From Spirochaetia bacterium UBA5368 (GTDB taxonomy: Bacteria; Spirochaetota; UBA4802; UBA5368): a DNA stretch of 8,596 nucleotides. This document shows positions 5,198-8,596 of this stretch, one piece after another. Under the pieces are notes generated by a model that had not been told where the DNA came from, ran no database searches, and saw only the letters and a program-made list of their open reading frames with translations. Numbering within the stretch: the stretch's first letter is position 1; each line of letters opens with the position of its first letter. The stretch is from the NCBI GenBank assembly GCA_002407865.1, contig DHPI01000065.1, positions 17,856 through 26,451 of the forward strand, given 5' to 3'. The position numbers and the translations under genes are program-made.

Positions 5198-6142
5198 TCA
5201 ATCCTCGGTAAAAGCGCGCATCATGGCGGCGGAGCTTTCAGCGACAGCATACAGGTTGTAGCCCCCCTCGAGAAAAGCGATGATGCGGCTATGCGAATGC
5301 CGCGCCGCGACATCCTTCAGCATTTTCGTAAACGTGTGGTACATGCCCGTGCTTAATTCAATAGACGCAAGCGGATCCGCCTCGTGAGCGTCGAAACCCG
5401 CGGATATAAGGATGAACTCCGGCGCAAAATCGTCGAGCACCGGCACAATTTTGTCATCAAAGGCATCCCGGTAATCCTCATCGCCGCTGCCGGGACTCAT
5501 CGGAATGTTCAGCGTATACCCCTCGCCGGCGTCCCTGCCCCGCTCCCTGCTGGAGCCCGAGCCGGGATAATACGGGTACTGGTGAAGGCTTATGTACAGC
5601 ACGGAATCGTCGCTCTCGAAGGAATGCTGCGTGCCGTTGCCATGATGCACGTCCCAATCGACGATAGCGACACGCCCTATGCCGTGTTCGTATTGCAGGT
5701 AACGCGCGGCGATCGCAATATTGTTAAAGATGCAGAAGCCGGCCGCGTAATCGCGCTCCGCGTGGTGCCCGGGCGGGCGCACCGCGCAGAAGCCATGAAC
5801 GGCATCGCCGCGCATAATGGCATCGCACATGGCGAGGCCGCCGCCAACCGCGTACAGGGCGACATCAAAGGATTTTTTACACACGCCGGTGTCCATGGAG
5901 TCAAGATAGTCGATGCCGCTCTCAATCTCGTGTTTTACGCGAAGGATATAGTCTCTGCTGTGAATGCGCTCGATATGCGAATAGTCCGCCCTGACCGGCT
6001 TTATCCTGACGAGACCTTCGTAAAAATCGAACGATTGCAGCTTCGTATCGATGGCGATCAGCCGCTCCGCGCGCTCGGGATGTCCCCACCCGCTATCGTG
6101 TTGCAGGTAGATCGGATCGAAACAATACGCGGTTTTTCCCAT
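5198..6142 (-). CDS. Histone deacetylase-family amidohydrolase (AcuC / acetylpolyamine amidohydrolase-like)
   Basis: A 314-residue zinc hydrolase of the HDAC superfamily, which removes acetyl or other acyl groups from lysine side chains or polyamines. The catalytic set is complete: RPPGHHAE with His126-His127 as the base pair, DWDVHHGNGT with zinc ligands Asp164 and His166, SAGFDAH with zinc ligand Asp251, and EGGYN with the transition-state Tyr295. GFCIFNN at 136-141 is also typical. There is no signal peptide, so it is cytosolic. It is the last gene of the minus-strand acyl-CoA operon and its ATG shares a base with the stop codon of the gene before it (TAATG), which implies coupled translation. 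In bacteria, relatives reactivate acetyl-CoA synthetase or deacetylate polyamines; here the operon suggests a target in acyl-CoA metabolism, which is inference. Confidence 0.93.
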   Translation of the reverse strand: MGKTAYCFDPIYLQHDSGWGHPERAERLIAIDTKLQSFDFYEGLVRIKPVRADYSHIERIHSRDYILRVKHEIESGIDYLDSMDTGVCKKSFDVALYAVGGGLAMCDAIMRGDAVHGFCAVRPPGHHAERDYAAGFCIFNNIAIAARYLQYEHGIGRVAIVDWDVHHGNGTQHSFESDDSVLYISLHQYPYYPGSGSSRERGRDAGEGYTLNIPMSPGSGDEDYRDAFDDKIVPVLDDFAPEFILISAGFDAHEADPLASIELSTGMYHTFTKMLKDVAARHSHSRIIAFLEGGYNLYAVAESSAAMMRAFTED

Positions 6143-6537
6143 TATGCTTCCACTTCCGCCGAAACGTTCTTCAGCACCTCAATGCCGTTCTGGTTCGTCA
6201 CGGTCAGCGCAACGACGGCCCTGCCGCCGCTGACGCCGGTTACCGTACCGCTGACGGTCAGCGTATCCTCCATGTGCACCGGCGCGGAAAATCTGCATTT
6301 CAGCTTTTTCAGTTTTCCCGGATCGCCAAGCCAGTCGGTAAGCGTTTTCGCGGTAAAGCCCAGTGTGCACAGTCCCTGCAGAATCGCCCCGCCGAGCCCC
6401 ACCATTTTTCCGAATTCGGGATCGATGTGGATGGGATTAAAATCGCCCGACGCCCCGGCGTAATAGATCGCCCGATATTTATCCACGAACTCGTCGACCC
6501 TGAAGCTGGCGCCCTGCGCAATAATCGATTTTTCCAT
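6142..6537 (-). CDS. MaoC-family dehydratase, HadB-like catalytic subunit
   Basis: A 131-residue single hot-dog-fold protein of the MaoC/(R)-specific hydratase 2 family, which adds water to trans-2-enoyl thioesters or does the reverse. The catalytic dyad is in GDFNPIHID: Asp32 and His37. The following GLGGAILQGLCTLGF and the FSAPVHMEDTLTVSG strand are typical. Two starts are possible: ATG 6543, which overlaps the upstream stop as ATGA, and ATG 6537. The GAGGA at 6549-6545 is 7 bases from ATG 6537 and only 1 base from ATG 6543, so 6537 is preferred. The preceding gene is a HadA-like partner, so the two probably form a heterodimer as in mycobacterial HadAB. Substrate could be acyl-CoA or acyl-ACP; the dehydrogenases nearby favour CoA. 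Confidence 0.9.
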   Translation of the reverse strand: MEKSIIAQGASFRVDEFVDKYRAIYYAGASGDFNPIHIDPEFGKMVGLGGAILQGLCTLGFTAKTLTDWLGDPGKLKKLKCRFSAPVHMEDTLTVSGTVTGVSGGRAVVALTVTNQNGIEVLKNVSAEVEA

Positions 6538-6539
6538 GG

Positions 6540-6977
6540 TCATTTCCTCACTACAAAGGTATACACGCCCCTGCACACATCCTCGCCGCGCTGATTTTTT
6601 GTCATAAGCTCGATTGATATGCTGTCGAGTTTTTCCTTGTTCGCGATGTTCGCAATCGTCGCCTCGGAGGTAAGCACATCATTCGCCTTCACCACGTTAT
6701 AAAACTCGAACTCCTGCTCGCCGTGCACCAGCATGGTGAGATTGAGATTGAGCTCGTTGTCGTAAAAAATCGGCTCAATAAGCTGCGCCCCGTATACAAC
6801 GGCAAAGGTCGGGGGCGCAATAACCGCGCCATATTTTGTTTTCTTCGCGAATTCATCATCGAAAAAATGCGGGTCGGCGCACTTGATGGCCTTCGCGAAC
6901 TCACGTATTTTTTCCTTGCCCGCCTCGTAGGTCAGGGGCGGCCACTTCTTTCCAATAAACTTCGGATCGATTCCCAT
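6540..6977 (-). CDS. MaoC N-terminal-type (FAS1-like) dehydratase, HadA-like subunit
   Basis: A 145-residue hot-dog protein of the MaoC_dehydrat_N type, equivalent to the N-terminal half of double-hot-dog dehydratases and to HadA of mycobacteria. The characteristic KYGAVIAPPTFAVV lies at 48-61 and LVHGEQEFEFYNVVKANDVL at 83-102. It lacks the GDxNPxH catalytic motif, having CADPHFFDD in that place, so it should bind the acyl chain and rely on the HadB-like partner for catalysis. Its ribosome site GAGGAGG (6990-6984) is 6 bases before the ATG. Its stop is within 3 bases of the partner's start, as expected for subunits made in equal amounts. Confidence 0.88.
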   Translation of the reverse strand: MGIDPKFIGKKWPPLTYEAGKEKIREFAKAIKCADPHFFDDEFAKKTKYGAVIAPPTFAVVYGAQLIEPIFYDNELNLNLTMLVHGEQEFEFYNVVKANDVLTSEATIANIANKEKLDSISIELMTKNQRGEDVCRGVYTFVVRK

Positions 6978-7010
6978 AGACTGCCTCCTCTTTGTACTTG
7001 TCGCGCACCA

Positions 7011-7042
7011 GCGGCGGCAATGCGCGGGACGCGTCGCCGCCG
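7011..7042 (-). repeat. GC-rich hairpin between acyl-CoA dehydrogenase and hadA-like genes
   Basis: CGGCGGC (7012-7018) pairs with GCCGCCG (7036-7042), and the inner bases extend the stem with a G-U pair. No T run follows in the minus-strand direction, so termination is unlikely. It may be an mRNA-stabilising or processing structure in the 82-base gap 6978-7059, in which only the hadA-like ribosome site is otherwise seen. Confidence 0.35.
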
Positions 7043-7059
7043 AACGGCACCCGGCGCGT

Positions 7060-8232
7060 TTACGCGCAGTAGCGCTCCAGTATGCTCCGCGCGATGAGTA
7101 TCCGCTGAATCTCCGACGTCCCCTCGCCTATCTCGCCAAGTTTCGCGTCACGGTAAAGGCGCTCGACCGGAAAATCCTTGATGTAGCCGTATCCGCCGTG
7201 TACCTGCAGCGCCATGCTCGATATCTGCGTGGCCGCCTCGCTCGCGAAAAGCTTGGCGCACGACGCCAGCACCGCCGATTCAGGGTCTTTCGCCTCCTTT
7301 GCCCATGCGGCCCTGTATATTAAAAGCCGCGAAAGGTCCGTGAGAATCATCATATCGGCGATTTTAAATGATATCTCCTGGTAGCGGTTGATCGGTTTTC
7401 CAAACGCCTTTCTATCCTTGGAATATTTATTCGCCTCATCCATGCAGGCTACCGCAATACCCAGCGCAACGGTTGCCATGCCGATGCGCCCGTACTCGAG
7501 CGTCTGCATCGCCTGGATAAAGCCGCGCCCCACTTCACCGAGCACGGCATCCTGCGGCACTTCGCAATCCTCGAGAATTATCTCCGATGTCGGCGATCCG
7601 CGAAAGCCAAGCTTGTCGAATGCTTTCCCGACCGAGAACCCCGGCGTGTGCGCATCGACAACAAACGCCGTGACGCCTGCGCCGGGGCCCGCGTTTTTGT
7701 CGTTATACGCCATCACCAGACACACGTCCGCGATCGGCCCGTTGGTGATAAACGTCTTCGTCCCGTTGAGCACCCATCCCTTGCCGTTCTTCACCGCCAT
7801 CGTGCGTATCGAGGCCGCATCGGAACCGGCCTCCGGCTCGGTAAGGCCGAAGCTGCCGATAATATCGCCGGCAATAATGCCCGGCAGGTATTTCCGCTTC
7901 TGCTCCTCCGTACCGAAGAGCTTCACCGGCACGCCGAAAAGCCCGCAGCTTGCGCCGCACGAAAGAAACGTTGATGCGCATGCCTTCGCAATCTCCTCGC
8001 CCGCGACAACCTGGCTTATAAGGTCATTGTTCGTGCCACCGCAGCTTTCCTCGTGCCCCATCCCGAGGTAGCCTATCGACGCGAGCTTCTTGATGTTTTC
8101 ACGGATCAGCTTCAGCACATCGTGCTCGGGCGCCCTGTCGAGCAGTTGCGCGCGCGGCGCGATTTCGTTGCGGCAAAAGTTGGCAAAATTTTCCTTTATC
8201 GCCTTCTGATCGTCATTCAGATCGTAATTCAT
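7060..8232 (-). CDS. Acyl-CoA dehydrogenase
   Basis: A 390-residue flavoprotein of full family length (about 380-400) that oxidises acyl-CoA to trans-2-enoyl-CoA and passes electrons to electron-transfer flavoprotein. Visible signatures are [11 protein letters not shown] (128-138) and KTFITNG (159-165) around the FAD, the arginine-rich RKAFGKPI segment (274-281), QVHGGYGY (343-350), and [10 protein letters not shown] (368-377). Glu370 in the last motif is the catalytic base in the usual short/medium/butyryl-type position. Chain length specificity cannot be read by eye. The start ATG at 8232 follows a purine-rich GGGGAGGGG at 8250-8242. The upstream acyl-CoA dehydrogenase ends 22 bases before it, so both are in one operon. 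The ETF genes are not in the window. Confidence 0.95.
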   Translation of the reverse strand: MNYDLNDDQKAIKENFANFCRNEIAPRAQLLDRAPEHDVLKLIRENIKKLASIGYLGMGHEESCGGTNNDLISQVVAGEEIAKACASTFLSCGASCGLFGVPVKLFGTEEQKRKYLPGIIAGDIIGSFGLTEPEAGSDAASIRTMAVKNGKGWVLNGTKTFITNGPIADVCLVMAYNDKNAGPGAGVTAFVVDAHTPGFSVGKAFDKLGFRGSPTSEIILEDCEVPQDAVLGEVGRGFIQAMQTLEYGRIGMATVALGIAVACMDEANKYSKDRKAFGKPINRYQEISFKIADMMILTDLSRLLIYRAAWAKEAKDPESAVLASCAKLFASEAATQISSMALQVHGGYGYIKDFPVERLYRDAKLGEIGEGTSEIQRILIARSILERYCA

Positions 8233-8254
8233 GTCTGCATTCCCCTCCCCCGTA

Positions 8255-8596
8255 TTAGAAGCTCATCAGGCGCGATATGATGAAGCGCTGCACCTCTGAT
8301 GTGCCGCCCCCTATCTGCGCCAGCTTGGCGTCACGAAGCATCCTCTCGACGGGATACTCGTGAATAAATCCGTAGCCGCCGAAAATCTGCACGGCCTCCG
8401 ACGCGGCCCTGATGCCCCAGTCGCCCACAAACGCCTTCGCGATTGAGGTATGAAGGTGATTAAGCGGATAGCCGGCGTCTTTGTCGTACGCGACCCTGTA
8501 GACCACGAGTCGCGCCGCTTCCATGATAACCTTCATGTCCGCAAGCTTGTGCTGTATCGCCTGAAACGATTTTATCGGTTTGTCGAACTGCACGCG
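8255..8596 (-). CDS. Acyl-CoA dehydrogenase, C-terminal part (gene continues past the right edge)
   Basis: The last 114 codons of a second acyl-CoA dehydrogenase. The frame runs out of the window, beginning [17 protein letters not shown], which matches the R.xFGkPI..FQ segment of the C-terminal helical domain. Further signatures are [21 protein letters not shown] and [10 protein letters not shown]. The Gly in the second position before Thr takes the place of the catalytic Glu seen in the neighbouring dehydrogenase (IGEGTSE). Isovaleryl-CoA and long-chain dehydrogenases also lack Glu here and use one on an earlier helix; that region is outside the window. The GTG near the edge is an internal valine codon, not a start. 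It is probably a paralogue with different substrate range. Confidence 0.93.
   Translation of the reverse strand, partial: RVQFDKPIKSFQAIQHKLADMKVIMEAARLVVYRVAYDKDAGYPLNHLHTSIAKAFVGDWGIRAASEAVQIFGGYGFIHEYPVERMLRDAKLAQIGGGTSEVQRFIISRLMSF

Noticed and set aside
5384..6463. 359-codon plus-strand open frame
   Set aside because: It is antisense to the deacetylase and HadB-like genes, both of which have complete catalytic motifs. The product resembles no family, and long antisense frames are common in GC-rich codon-biased genes.
6538..6576. N-terminal extension of the HadB-like protein to 6576 or 6543
   Set aside because: The GAGGA at 6549-6545 is correctly spaced only for ATG 6537, and the added residues overlap the upstream gene.
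7388..8071. 227-codon plus-strand open frame
   Set aside because: Antisense to a complete acyl-CoA dehydrogenase; it has no ribosome site of note and no family resemblance.

Overview
The window is a moderately GC-rich stretch of bacterial chromosome with a plus-strand half (1-5192) and a minus-strand half (5198-8596) that meet tail to tail with only 5 bases between stop codons. Together, a rubredoxin / two-iron superoxide reductase / rubrerythrin set, a 7TM hybrid histidine kinase and an acyl-CoA operon with a split MaoC dehydratase suggest an anaerobic or microaerophilic heterotroph that meets occasional oxygen. A spirochaete or a deltaproteobacterium-like lineage would fit, but this is inference from gene content; no marker gene is present to settle it.

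Plus strand: (i) 1-1917, a membrane histidine kinase with a fused receiver domain, possibly truncated at its 5' end; (ii) 2009-2206, a small heavy-metal-associated (HMA) protein, followed by a nested hairpin terminator; (iii) 2373-3743, an oxidative-stress cluster of rubredoxin (53 aa), a possible 32-aa small ORF, desulfoferrodoxin (superoxide reductase) and rubrerythrin, closed by a strong hairpin terminator near 3796-3827; (iv) 3942-5192, an ArsB/NhaD/SLC13-like membrane transporter. In (iii) rubredoxin can pass electrons to the superoxide reductase, which makes peroxide, and rubrerythrin reduces the peroxide to water.

Minus strand, read from the right edge: the 3' end of an acyl-CoA dehydrogenase, a complete acyl-CoA dehydrogenase, a HadA-like and a HadB-like MaoC subunit, and a histone-deacetylase-family amidohydrolase. 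The last three are nearly continuous; hadB-like and the deacetylase overlap as TAATG. The dehydrogenases would make 2-enoyl-CoA and the MaoC pair would hydrate it. The deacetylase may remove acyl marks from proteins of the pathway, which is inference from context.

The intergenic gaps on the plus strand are short (74-198 bases) but unusually rich in perfect short palindromes (1927-1938, 2545-2556, 2657-2668, 3846-3859), each ahead of a different gene. These are the most likely undescribed regulatory sites here. No RNA genes, CRISPR arrays, insertion sequences or attachment sites were recognised. No stretch over 300 bases lacks a gene.
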